Part shown: piece after piece, positions 8,313 to 15,815 of the stretch
How positions within the stretch are numbered: the first letter of the stretch is position 1
Layout of the letters: each line of letters opens with the position of its first letter
DNA from: Archangium sp.
GTDB taxonomy: Bacteria; Myxococcota; Myxococcia; Myxococcales; Myxococcaceae
Direction: 5' to 3'
Length of the DNA: 36,819 bases
Assembly (NCBI GenBank): GCA_016792935.1
Contig: JAEUJS010000712.1
Span: 1-36,819, forward strand
The notes under the pieces: generated by a model
Seen by the model: only the letters and a program-made list of their open reading frames with translations
What the model was told of the DNA's origin: nothing
Database searches by the model: none
Made by a program: the position numbers and the translations under genes

Positions 8313-9236
8313 CTAGGTGAAACTGCGGGCCACCGCTTCGCGCGCCGCTTCGAGATCGCGCGCGATCTGCGCCGAGAGTTCGTCGGCGGAGCCGAAGCGC
8401 TTCTCCGCGCGCAGCCGTTCGAGGAATTCGACGCGCAGGCGCTGACCGTACAGGTCACCCGAATAATCGAACAGGTGGGCCTCGATGGTCACTTCCCCGC
8501 CGCCAAAGGTGGGTTTCACACCGATGTTGGCCGCACCGCCGCGCAACGTTTCCTCGCCCGGCACGCGCACGCGAATCGCGTACACGCCCGGAGCCGGACG
8601 CAGCTCGTTGGCAGTGTCGATGTTGGCCGTGGGGAAGCCGATGGTGCGGCCGCGGCCGGCGCCCGGTACCACCACGCCCTCGAGATCGAAGGGGCGGCTC
8701 AGGAAGCGCGCAGCGGCCTCCACGCGGCCCTCGAGCACGTATTCGCGAATCTTGCTCGACGAGACGACGACACCCTCGACCGTCACCGGAGCGACCGCCA
8801 CCACCTTCGCGCCGCGCGCCTTCGCGGCTTCGGTCAACGTCGCGACCGTGCCGGCGCGTTTCTGGCCGTAGGTAAAATCCGTGCCGACGACGATCGCTCC
8901 GACGCCGAGCCCGTCGAACAGACTCGCTTCGAACTGCGCCGGAGAGCTCTTCGCGTAGTCGAGGGTGAAGGGCTGCACGACGACGAAGGCAGCGCCCGCG
9001 GCCTCGAGGAGCTCGAGCTTGCGCGCCTGCAGCACGATCAAGCGAGGCGCGAGCTGCGGCTGCAGCACTTTGCCCGGGTGCGGGAGAAATGTGACGGCTG
9101 CGACCTTCCCGTGCTTCGCCGCTTCGGTGAACAGCGCCTGGTGGCCGAGGTGAACGCCGTCGAAGTTGCCGAGGCACGCCGCCGCGCCCTTCAGCTCACC
9201 GTTGGACGCCTCTTGAATCGATGCAAAGACCTTCAT
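8313..9236 (-). CDS. ribF: Bifunctional riboflavin kinase / FAD synthetase
   Basis: A 307-residue RibF: it phosphorylates riboflavin to FMN and adenylylates FMN to FAD in the cytoplasm. The N-terminal FAD-synthetase domain shows the nucleotidyltransferase signature (CLGNFDGVHLGHQAL), FLPHPGKVLQP, VVGTDFTYGQKRAGTV and the VSSSKIREYVLEG segment. The C-terminal flavokinase domain shows GRGRTIGFPTANI (the PTAN Mg/ATP motif), GVYAIRV and the HLFDYSGDLYG strand. The length is standard. It ends at the terminator ahead of pilB, so it is probably a separate transcription unit. Its ATG is only 18 bp from the start of the divergent gene at 9255, so promoters for the two must lie inside each other's coding region or be shared. 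Confidence 0.95.
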   Translation of the reverse strand: MKVFASIQEASNGELKGAAACLGNFDGVHLGHQALFTEAAKHGKVAAVTFLPHPGKVLQPQLAPRLIVLQARKLELLEAAGAAFVVVQPFTLDYAKSSPAQFEASLFDGLGVGAIVVGTDFTYGQKRAGTVATLTEAAKARGAKVVAVAPVTVEGVVVSSSKIREYVLEGRVEAAARFLSRPFDLEGVVVPGAGRGRTIGFPTANIDTANELRPAPGVYAIRVRVPGEETLRGGAANIGVKPTFGGGEVTIEAHLFDYSGDLYGQRLRVEFLERLRAEKRFGSADELSAQIARDLEAAREAVARSFT

Positions 9237-9254
9237 GTGCGGGCCGGACTATAG

Positions 9255-11750
9255 GTGGCAGGCGTGAACCTGGCGTTGATCACGTTGGTGCTGGCCGCCT
9301 GGCCGCTCCCGCCCGATGCAGGGCGCGGTGAGTTCGCCAACCCTTCGAACTGGCCGAACGAGCCCGCGTGGATCGAGCAATGGCCGTTGTTGTCGTTCAC
9401 TCCCGACGCCGGGCGGTGGAGCGCTCTGAGCGACGCTGAGCGTGATGCGGGAGTCGGCATGAGCATCGATCGCGCGTTCAGCGTGACGCTCGGCGCTCCG
9501 AACGTGACCATCGCGGTGATCGCTCCGTCGTTCGACACACGAGAAGCCATCGTCGCGAACGCGTGGAAGTTGAACGCCGCGGAAGTTCCCGACGCTGGCG
9601 ACGTGAACGGCAACGGACGAATCGACGTCGGTGATTTCGCGGCCGACCCACGCGTGACCGACCGCAACGGTAACGGCGCGATCGATCTCGACGACGTGGT
9701 GCGCTCGCTGTCCGACGGAATGGATCAAGATCAGAACGGCCGCATCGACGACATCAGCGGGTGGGATTTCGATTCGGCTGGCGCGTTGTTCGCCAGCGAC
9801 GCGGGACGATCGATCGCTCCGCTCGCGGCGCCGATCGACGATGGCCTCCCTGGCGTTGGAGTGTGTCCGCGCTGCACGGTGGTGGCGTTCGCCGACTCGT
9901 CCTTCGAGCGCGCTCTGAACGCTGCCGTGTCGAGTGGAGCGCGCGTGGTGCTGGCTCCGCGCTTCGATGGGGAGCTGAGCCCGTCGTCGCTCCAGGCGCT
10001 CGATGCCGGAGCGATCGTCATCACGGCTGGCTCGGGATCGCTCGCTTCCTTCCCTTTGGCGGTTCACCCCGCAGTGTGGAGTCCCCGCACGCTGACCGCT
10101 GACGCGACCTCGGCGCAGAGTCGCTCGGGCTGCGGTGGCCTCGCACGCGGATCGATCTCGGTGAGCACCACCACCTGCGAACGGGAAGCGGCCACCACGC
10201 TCGCCGGCCTCGCGGCCCTGGTGCTCTCGGCAAATCCCTCGCTCGACGCGCAGCAGGTGCGAGGCCTGCTCGGAGGCGATCGCATCGATGCGTTCGCAGC
10301 AGTGACTCGCGCCGCAGGAATGGCTCCGCCGCTGATCGATACGGCCGCGACGCAGGTGTTGCCGCTCTCGGGAGCGACGCGGTGTTTCGTCGACGGCGTC
10401 GAGGTGCGCTGCGATGGCGGGCTCACCACCGGCCAGTTCGAGATCTCGCTCGATGTCCGACCTGAGCGCGCGTTCTCGCTGTTCACCGAACACACGAGCG
10501 GGGGTGAGTGGAACACCTGGTTCGCCGCTCCACCGCAGGCCGCGCGGAGAGGTTTGGTGGCGATCACCACTCCCGGTTGGGGCTCGCGACCGCCCCGCTA
10601 CGTCGATCTCTCAGGACTCGAGACGGATGAGCTGGTGTTCGCTCGTCGTGCCGGGCGATTGCCATTCGCCATGGCGCGCATCGATGGAGATCGTCAGAGC
10701 GACCTGATCGAGATCGACGGGCGCGAGGTGGTGATCAACGGAACACTCCTCGAGACGCTCGACGCCGGGGCGCTCGAAGGGCCGATCGCCATCGATGGAA
10801 CGCTGATTACGCTGGAGAACAGCGGGCTGATCACCGTGCGCAACGGCGCGGATCGGTGGACGCATCAACTCCCGGCGTTGAGCGGGCCTGCGATCGGAAA
10901 GATCGACGGAGACAACTCGATCGATCTGGCGCTCGCCGACGGCGCGATGGTGCACGTGTTGATCACCGACGCCCGGGGCCCGACGTCACTGAGCTGGACT
11001 GCTCCGTCTCGCGCGCGGGAGGCCCTGCTCGGCAATGTCGCCGGAGACGCTGAGCTCGAGGTAATCGCCGAGAAGATCTTCGACTCGCGCGGCGCGGTGC
11101 TCGGCACGCTCGATGGCTGGGTTCCGTCGAACTGGCCCGCGTTGCTCACGCGCGCCGACGAGACCAGCGCTCGCTCGCTCGTGCAGCTCGAGTCACGCGT
11201 GGATGGTCGCGTCGATGTCGCGCGCTACGAGGTCGAGCGCGCGCTGCGTGGCGGTGATCAGCTCATCGCACGCCGAGTGATCACCACGCTGACGCACGAG
11301 CCGGCGCCAGGAGGCATGGCCGCGGTGGACGTCACGGGAGATCGTCATCCTGATCTCCTGATCCCCACGCTCGATGGGCTGGTGTTCATCATCGATCTCG
11401 ACGGCAGCTCGCCACCCGAGTCTCCAGTCAGTGCCTGGGGGACGGTGGTGAGCGCTCCGACGGTCGGCGTACGTGACGATCACGTCGAGTGGTCGGTGCG
11501 CAACACGCGCGGTGACGTGGTGCGCTTCCTCTCGCGAGGGTTGGTCGAAGACATCACGTGGGATGGACCGGGCCACGATGAGGGAAACACGCGCAACGCC
11601 GAGACGCCGTTCCACGCGCGGCGCATCAGCGGCATCGGCATCATGGATCCGCCGATCCTCCAGCCGATGTGTGGCTGTTCAGCGAGCGAGGGCACCCTCG
11701 TGTTGCTCGCGCTGATCACTTTCCTGTTCCGACGTCAGACGCGCTGCTGA
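9255..11750 (+). CDS. Secreted pseudo-subtilase with FG-GAP-like repeats and MYXO-CTERM tail
   Basis: 831 residues from GTG 9255; GTG 9264 is an alternative start. An N-terminal hydrophobic signal peptide (LALITLVLAAWPL) is followed by a region that aligns by eye with S8 subtilases: VTIAVIA (84-90), the calcium-loop-like inserts DVNGNGRIDVGDF, DRNGNGAIDLDDV and NGRIDDISGWDF, and LAGLAALVLSANPSLDAQQV (326-345). The catalytic residues are gone: Asp is replaced by Ala90, the HGTH region reads AGRS (about 183-186), and GTS reads CER with Arg320 in the Ser position. The second half has FG-GAP/VCBS-like repeats (RIDGDRQSDLIEI, KIDGDNSIDLALA, VDVTGDRHPDLLI). It ends CGCSASEGTLVLLALITFLF then RRQ, the Cys-hydrophobic-Arg plan of MYXO-CTERM sorting signals. 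It is probably a surface-anchored binding protein rather than a protease. Confidence 0.8.
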   Translation: MAGVNLALITLVLAAWPLPPDAGRGEFANPSNWPNEPAWIEQWPLLSFTPDAGRWSALSDAERDAGVGMSIDRAFSVTLGAPNVTIAVIAPSFDTREAIVANAWKLNAAEVPDAGDVNGNGRIDVGDFAADPRVTDRNGNGAIDLDDVVRSLSDGMDQDQNGRIDDISGWDFDSAGALFASDAGRSIAPLAAPIDDGLPGVGVCPRCTVVAFADSSFERALNAAVSSGARVVLAPRFDGELSPSSLQALDAGAIVITAGSGSLASFPLAVHPAVWSPRTLTADATSAQSRSGCGGLARGSISVSTTTCEREAATTLAGLAALVLSANPSLDAQQVRGLLGGDRIDAFAAVTRAAGMAPPLIDTAATQVLPLSGATRCFVDGVEVRCDGGLTTGQFEISLDVRPERAFSLFTEHTSGGEWNTWFAAPPQAARRGLVAITTPGWGSRPPRYVDLSGLETDELVFARRAGRLPFAMARIDGDRQSDLIEIDGREVVINGTLLETLDAGALEGPIAIDGTLITLENSGLITVRNGADRWTHQLPALSGPAIGKIDGDNSIDLALADGAMVHVLITDARGPTSLSWTAPSRAREALLGNVAGDAELEVIAEKIFDSRGAVLGTLDGWVPSNWPALLTRADETSARSLVQLESRVDGRVDVARYEVERALRGGDQLIARRVITTLTHEPAPGGMAAVDVTGDRHPDLLIPTLDGLVFIIDLDGSSPPESPVSAWGTVVSAPTVGVRDDHVEWSVRNTRGDVVRFLSRGLVEDITWDGPGHDEGNTRNAETPFHARRISGIGIMDPPILQPMCGCSASEGTLVLLALITFLFRRQTRC

Positions 11751-11774
11751 TAGCGGTCACTCCTCGGTTCCCCA

Positions 11775-12401
11775 ATGCGCATTCCGCTTCGCCCTACAGC
11801 CGCCGGTGCCGAGCTCGTCGGCCTTGAAGAACCTCCCGACTGGACGGCCGTGTTCAACGGCTCGACCGGCCCGCTGGAGCTCGAGATCGGCTGCGGAGCG
11901 GGTGGCTTCGCGCTCGAACACTGCAAGCGCAACCCGTCGATCCGCTTCGTCGCGTTCGAGTGGCGCAAGAAGTACGCGCGCGAGGTCGCGTTCCGCGCCG
12001 AGAAACACGGCATCACCAACCTGAAGGTGATCGAAGGCGACGCGCGCATGGAAGTGCCGCGCCTCTTCACGCCCGGAAGTCTGGCGTGCATCCACCTCCA
12101 ATTTCCTGATCCCTGGTGGAAGCGCGCGCATCAGAAGCGGGCGATCCTCCAGCTCGACTTCACGAAATTCCTGCTGACGCTGCTCGCTCCCAATGGGCGC
12201 TTCGATTTCCGCACCGACGTGCAAGACGTCGGAGAGCGCGGCCTCAAGGTGCTCGAGCAGGCTGGCTTCCACAACCCGCTCGGGCCGTTGGTGTTCCACC
12301 CCTACGACGCCGAAGAAGCGCCCTCGACCCGCGAGCGGAGGTATCTCGCCTCGGGGCAGCCCGTGTATCGCGCGCGCCTCGTCAAGCTCGCGCAGCCGTG
12401 A
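11775..12401 (+). CDS. trmB: tRNA (guanine-N7-)-methyltransferase
   Basis: A 208-residue TrmB, which makes m7G46 in the variable loop of tRNAs using S-adenosylmethionine. The SAM-binding motif I is LELEIGCGAGGFALEHC (about residues 35-51). The family signature is LQFPDPWWKRAHQKR, and the C-terminal TRERRY segment corresponds to the TxYE-type motif. The length is normal for the family. It starts 24 bp after the previous stop and heads a run of four same-strand genes with small gaps or overlaps. The role in tRNA modification is independent of its signalling neighbours. Confidence 0.93.
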   Translation: MRIPLRPTAAGAELVGLEEPPDWTAVFNGSTGPLELEIGCGAGGFALEHCKRNPSIRFVAFEWRKKYAREVAFRAEKHGITNLKVIEGDARMEVPRLFTPGSLACIHLQFPDPWWKRAHQKRAILQLDFTKFLLTLLAPNGRFDFRTDVQDVGERGLKVLEQAGFHNPLGPLVFHPYDAEEAPSTRERRYLASGQPVYRARLVKLAQP

Positions 12402-12415
12402 CATCCTCCGCGCCT

Positions 12416-12443
12416 CAAAGCCCCCTGGGGCGACGGCGTTGGG
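12416..12443. repeat. Palindromic dispersed repeat, copy A (intergenic)
   Basis: CAAAGCCCCCTGGGGCGACG followed by gCGTtGGG. The core GCCCCCTGGGGC is an inverted repeat (GCCCC-CT-GGGGC). The same 20 bases, and 26 of 28 in all, recur inside alaS at 23430-23457. Here the element lies between trmB and the diguanylate cyclase gene, and its last three G's form part of that gene's Shine-Dalgarno (GGGAG). Confidence 0.7.
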
Positions 12444-12449
12444 AGAAAG

Positions 12450-13478
12450 ATGGCGGTCAGGCGCAAGACGCTCGAGAGCGCTCGACGCGAGGAGCCGGGG
12501 GGCTCGGTCAAGGGCCGACGCCTCCTCGTCGCCGATGATGATCAGCTGATCGTCTCGCAGATCCGTCAGGCCCTCAGCGGCAGCGAGTACGAGTTCGTGG
12601 AATGCGCTGACGGCACCGAGGTGTTGTCTGCCATTCGCCAACACCACCCCGATCTCCTGCTGCTCGACGTCGAGATGCCCGGCCTCGGCGGCGTCGAGGT
12701 GTGCCGCATCGTGAAGGCCAATCAGGGCTCGAGCGGGTTCGGCTTCATTCCTGTCATCCTGATGACCGCGCGGCGCACGGGAAAGGTCGAAGGCCTCGAG
12801 CTGGGCGCCGACGACTACCTGATCAAGCCGTTCGACATGCTCGAGCTCTCAGCGCGCGTGAAGTCGATGCTGCGTTTGAAAGCGTTGCAGGACGCGCTGA
12901 TGGAAAAGAACCGCGAGCTCGATCGCGCCAACAAAGAGCTCGAGGAGAAGCGCAACGAGCTGCTCCAGCTCTCGCGCACCGATGGCCTCACCGGGCTCAT
13001 CAACCGCCGTCACTTCGAAGAGCGGCTCGGCGCGGAGTTCGCGCGCAGTGAGCGGTATCGCGCTCCGCTCTCGTGCTTCCTGCTCGACATCGATCACTTC
13101 AAGAAGGTGAACGACACGTGGGGCCATCCCTTCGGCGACGTGGTGCTGCGCGAAGTGGCAGGCGTCGCGCGGCGTGCGCTGCGCGATGTCGACATCCTCG
13201 CGCGCTACGGCGGTGAAGAGTTGGTGGCGCTGCTGCCCGAGACGTCTCCTGAAGAGGCGTGGCGCGCGGCAGAGCGGGTGCGCATGGGCGTCGAGGCCAT
13301 GCGGCTGACCGCACAGACCGAAGAAGGTCCGACCACGGTGCGGTGCACGGCGTCGATCGGCGTCTCGACGTTCCCCAGCGAGTCGGTGGGGAGCGCCGAC
13401 GCCCTGGTGCAGGCCGCTGACGACTGCCTCTACGCAGCCAAAGAAGGGGGCCGCAATCAGGTGCGGCAGGCTGTATGA
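12450..13478 (+). CDS. Response regulator with GGDEF diguanylate cyclase domain
   Basis: 342 residues. The receiver domain (about 22-142) has the acidic cluster ADDD, phosphoacceptor Asp73 (LLLLDVEMPG) and Lys126 (LIKPF). A charged coiled coil (about 145-175) links it to a GGDEF domain (175-342). The signature reads GGEEL (254-258) rather than GGEEF, and the upstream inhibitory I-site RxxD is present as RDVD (245-248), five residues before it. The predicted reaction is 2 GTP to cyclic di-GMP, controlled by phosphorylation and product inhibition; the Leu at the last signature position is a mild deviation and activity should not be assumed. The architecture is REC-GGDEF, as in PleD-like enzymes but with one receiver. 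It overlaps the next gene by the ATGA quartet. Confidence 0.9.
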   Translation: MAVRRKTLESARREEPGGSVKGRRLLVADDDQLIVSQIRQALSGSEYEFVECADGTEVLSAIRQHHPDLLLLDVEMPGLGGVEVCRIVKANQGSSGFGFIPVILMTARRTGKVEGLELGADDYLIKPFDMLELSARVKSMLRLKALQDALMEKNRELDRANKELEEKRNELLQLSRTDGLTGLINRRHFEERLGAEFARSERYRAPLSCFLLDIDHFKKVNDTWGHPFGDVVLREVAGVARRALRDVDILARYGGEELVALLPETSPEEAWRAAERVRMGVEAMRLTAQTEEGPTTVRCTASIGVSTFPSESVGSADALVQAADDCLYAAKEGGRNQVRQAV

Positions 13479-13879
13479 GGCCTCTGACGATGCGCTGGGT
13501 GCTGCTCATTCTGGTGTTGGCTTCCTCGTGCAAGCCCAGGCCTTCGACGGCGACTCCAGAGCTCACCTACCGCACGTTCGTCGACGCGCTGCAGAAGGGT
13601 CAGGCGAAGGCCGCGTGGAATCTGCTCTCGGCGCCGACGCGTGAACGCGTGACGGCGAAGTCGAAGCAGCTCGCCGAGGCCAGCAAGGGGCTGGTGCGTG
13701 ACGAGCCCGAGACCCTCCTCTTCCAGGGGAGCCGACCGGGGACGATCACCACGATCACCCAGGTGCGCGCGGATGAGTCGAGTGCGACCTTGTCGGTGAC
13801 GAGTTCAGGTGGAACACACGAAGTGAAGCTCGTGAAAGACTCTGGCAAGTGGTTGGTGGACTTGTCAGATACGCTGTGA
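13475..13879 (+). CDS. Small predicted lipoprotein, NTF2-like size
   Basis: 134 residues. The N-terminus is a lipoprotein signal (WVLLILVLASSC) with lipobox ASSC, so the mature protein should be a membrane-anchored lipoprotein of about 115 residues. The rest (TYRTFVDALQKGQAKAAWNL at the start, SSATLSVTSSGGTHEVKLVK later, ending KWLVDLSDTL) has the helix-then-strand pattern of DUF4878/NTF2-like lipoproteins that begin with a 'F..AL..GD...A...L' helix. The ATG at 13475 overlaps the diguanylate cyclase stop (ATGA), and ATG 13490 is a possible alternative start. No enzymatic residues are evident. The family assignment is by pattern only. Confidence 0.75.
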   Translation: MRPLTMRWVLLILVLASSCKPRPSTATPELTYRTFVDALQKGQAKAAWNLLSAPTRERVTAKSKQLAEASKGLVRDEPETLLFQGSRPGTITTITQVRADESSATLSVTSSGGTHEVKLVKDSGKWLVDLSDTL

Positions 13880-13885
13880 GGCGCC

Positions 13886-14935
13886 GTGGTTGATCGCAAC
13901 AGGGGGAAACCGCCGGTTCAGGTGATCCGCAAAGGGTCGGCCCCCGTTTCGCCCACGCCTTCTCCTTCGACGGTGAAGCCCGTCGTCACGCCGACGCCGA
14001 GCGCTTCTTCGAGCGCCAATTCCACGGCTCCGAGTGCCGCCGTGCCTCCCGCGCGCAGCTCGTCACCGCGTCCTGGTGGAGCTGGAGGACCTCGCCCCGG
14101 TGGTGGGGGGCCGCGCCCGGGTGGAGGCCGCCCTCCCTTCCGTGGTCCGCCGCGTTCGAGTGTTCCGCTCGCGCCGCCGACGACCGAAGCGATCGCTGCG
14201 CTGGCTCGCAAAGAACGCGTGCCGAATCGGATCGCGCGCGGAGAGCTCGAAGGAAAGATGAAGTGCCGCATCTGGAAGAAGCTGCACGCCGAAGAGGCGA
14301 AGCGCTTCGATCAGGCGTGGACGTTGATGGAAGCGACTCCGGGGCTCGACCTCGCCGACGCGTTCGGCATCGTGCAGAGCGGCATGTCGGTCGAAGAGTT
14401 CCGCGCGCGGCGTGCGCGGGCGCGGCGGCGTGAGGCGATCAAGGAAGCGCGGTCGACGGTTGCGCCTGAGACGATCGACGCGTTCATCGCTGGTCGCATC
14501 GCGGACAAGAGCGAGCTGGCCATCGTGATGGGTGAGCGCACGGCGCTCGACGCGATGACGGCGGTGGCTCCGGTGTCGTTTACGACCGAGCGCACGGGGC
14601 AGCTCGAGAAGCTGCACGTGGTCGTCGTCGCGCGGAAGACGACGTGGGAGCGGTTGCTGCCCAGGCTCGAGCGCGATCCGAAGTTGTCGCAGAAGCCGGC
14701 GTCGGTCGCGCGGCAGCCTGCGCGTCGGCCAGTCAGCGATCCGCGCGCGTTCTTGCCGCACGTCGGTCAGTCGGTGACGCTGCAGCTGCGTAACGGGATC
14801 AAGCTGGAGCAGCCTTTGATCGCTGTCGGGCCGTTCGACGTGCTCGTCGGGACGAAGGATGAAGAGCTGTTCGTTCCGCTGCACGCCATCGTTGCGTGGA
14901 CTCCGCCCGCGGGCGCGAGCACCGACGGCGCCTGA
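13886..14935 (+). CDS. Disordered protein with C-terminal Hfq/Sm-like domain
   Basis: 349 residues from GTG 13886, 6 bp after the lipoprotein stop. Residues 1-95 are low-complexity Pro/Ser/Thr, then an RGG-like tract (PRPGGAGGPRPGGGGPRPGG). Residues 100-240 are helical and basic (RRARARRREAIKEARS). Residues about 293-340 align by eye with bacterial Hfq: VTLQLRNGIKL against VSIYLVNGIKL, PFDVLV in the Sm1 distal strand, and LHAIVAWTP against KHAISTVVP. The Hfq-family NG and HA residues are kept (Asn303, Gly304, His333), while the Lys before His is Leu and the FDQF loop is changed. The sequence suggests an RNA-binding Sm-fold protein with a disordered arm. Whether it forms a hexamer or binds RNA is unknown, and plain homology to a myxobacterial hypothetical family is also possible. 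Confidence 0.7.
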   Translation: MVDRNRGKPPVQVIRKGSAPVSPTPSPSTVKPVVTPTPSASSSANSTAPSAAVPPARSSSPRPGGAGGPRPGGGGPRPGGGRPPFRGPPRSSVPLAPPTTEAIAALARKERVPNRIARGELEGKMKCRIWKKLHAEEAKRFDQAWTLMEATPGLDLADAFGIVQSGMSVEEFRARRARARRREAIKEARSTVAPETIDAFIAGRIADKSELAIVMGERTALDAMTAVAPVSFTTERTGQLEKLHVVVVARKTTWERLLPRLERDPKLSQKPASVARQPARRPVSDPRAFLPHVGQSVTLQLRNGIKLEQPLIAVGPFDVLVGTKDEELFVPLHAIVAWTPPAGASTDGA

Positions 14936-14944
14936 GCCGCCGCG

Positions 14945-15275
14945 CTCGAAAGCACCTGCGACGAGCTGTGCTCGGGTGAGCGCTCGACGTCGTCGCGTTG
15001 AGAGACTCGTGCAGCGGAATGCGCTGCGGACGAGTGGTGTTCGCGTGAGCGCGATCGACCTCGTCGCGTTGAGAGACTCATGCAGCGGAAAGCGCTGCGG
15101 ACGAGTTGGGTTCGCGTGAGCGCGATCGACCTCGTCGCGTTGAGAGACTCATGCAGCGGAAAGCGCTGCGGACGAGTTGGGGTTCGCGTGAGCGCGATCG
15201 ACCTCGTCGCGTTGAGAGGCAGCGGAAAAGCACTGGGAGCGACTTGTGTTCGGGTGAGCGCGATCGACGTGCTCG
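14945..15275. repeat. 71-bp tandem repeat array, five copies, with internal hairpins
   Basis: The anchor gcg(a/c)tcgac recurs at 14980, 15051, 15122, 15194 and 15260 (intervals 71, 71, 72, 66). The middle copies are nearly identical; the outer ones are diverged and share variants (cgggtgag, gacgt). Three units contain the perfect stem GCAGCG/CGCTGC with a 5-base loop (15011-15027, 15082-15098, 15153-15169); the loop changes but the stem does not. A second short stem CGCGA/TCGCG spans the anchor. The array begins about 10 bases after the stop of the Hfq-like gene, so it would be in its 3' UTR if transcribed. No convincing protein is encoded. Confidence 0.85.
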
Positions 15276-15413
15276 ACTCGCGGCAGCTTCTCGGTTCGCG
15301 CGTCTGGTCGCGCGATTTCCGCTCGCTTCGGTTCTGGCCTCGCGATCTTCCGGGCGTGGGTGGTCCTGCGGTGGTTGGAACGACCAGAGAAGCCCGGTCG
15401 CTCTCCCGGAAAG

Positions 15414-15449
15414 CGCAGTACTCATGACCTTAAGAGCATGACCACTGCG
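15414..15449. other. Long imperfect inverted repeat in a gene-free stretch
   Basis: CGCAGTactCATG and CATGaccACTGCG are 13-base arms matching at 10 positions, separated by ACCTTAAGAG. The repeat lies in the gene-free stretch 15276-15548, about 100 bases beyond the stop of the minus-strand zinc-ribbon gene. There is no T-tract on either side, so it is not an obvious terminator; a protein-binding site is possible. Apart from this element I see no gene or signal in 15276-15548. Confidence 0.45.
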
Positions 15450-15548
15450 GTTCCCGGAGCCGCGCCCGGTCGTCGCTCGAAGCTCGCGGGGCACACCCGA
15501 AGTCGAGCACGGCGCAGACACCAGAACCGCACTCGTCCCCAGGGCAGT

Positions 15549-15815
15549 TCAACGCCGACCGTCACTGCGCATACGAGCGGAGTTCCTCGAGCGACATCGC
15601 GCGTGCCACTTCTCACAAGACGCGCACGGGTACGCCTCGAGCGTCTTGCGCGTCTCGGGCTCGGCGTTCATGCGCTGCGCCGAGTCCTCGGCCGGGTACG
15701 CGATCTTCTTCCCGCAGGTGCGTTCGACTCCAGCATTGCGGCCCGCCTGCAGGTGCAGCTCGACGACTTCGGGTTCCATGCGCGCTGACGGAGGACCGCT
15801 CCGACGCTGACTCAC
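15549..15815 (-). CDS. Small zinc-ribbon-like protein
   Basis: 88 residues from GTG 15815, which overlaps the stop of the upstream gene in GTGA, or 76 residues from ATG 15779. The pattern is one Cys in RTCGKKIAYP, a spacer rich in A/E/R, then LEAYPCASCEKWHARC. This resembles small bacterial zinc-ribbon proteins in which a basic 'K..Y.....A' segment precedes 'YxCxxCxxWH'. It is the third gene of a minus-strand operon with the sigma-region-4-like and von Willebrand A genes. No specific function can be named. The conserved-looking YPCxxCxxWH core and the coupled start argue that it is real rather than a shadow frame. Confidence 0.6.
   Translation of the reverse strand: MSQRRSGPPSARMEPEVVELHLQAGRNAGVERTCGKKIAYPAEDSAQRMNAEPETRKTLEAYPCASCEKWHARCRSRNSARMRSDGRR

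Noticed and set aside
8213-8330. Sigma-54 promoter for pilB
   Set aside because: No GG-N10-GC element with correct spacing; the only TTGC has its GG partner at the wrong distance.
14945-15275. CRISPR array
   Set aside because: Units are 71 bp of continuous repeat without unique spacers.
15078-15521. 147-codon minus-strand frame through the 71-bp array
   Set aside because: The protein is a Ser/Arg repeat produced by the tandem DNA repeat, with no ribosome site and no domain.
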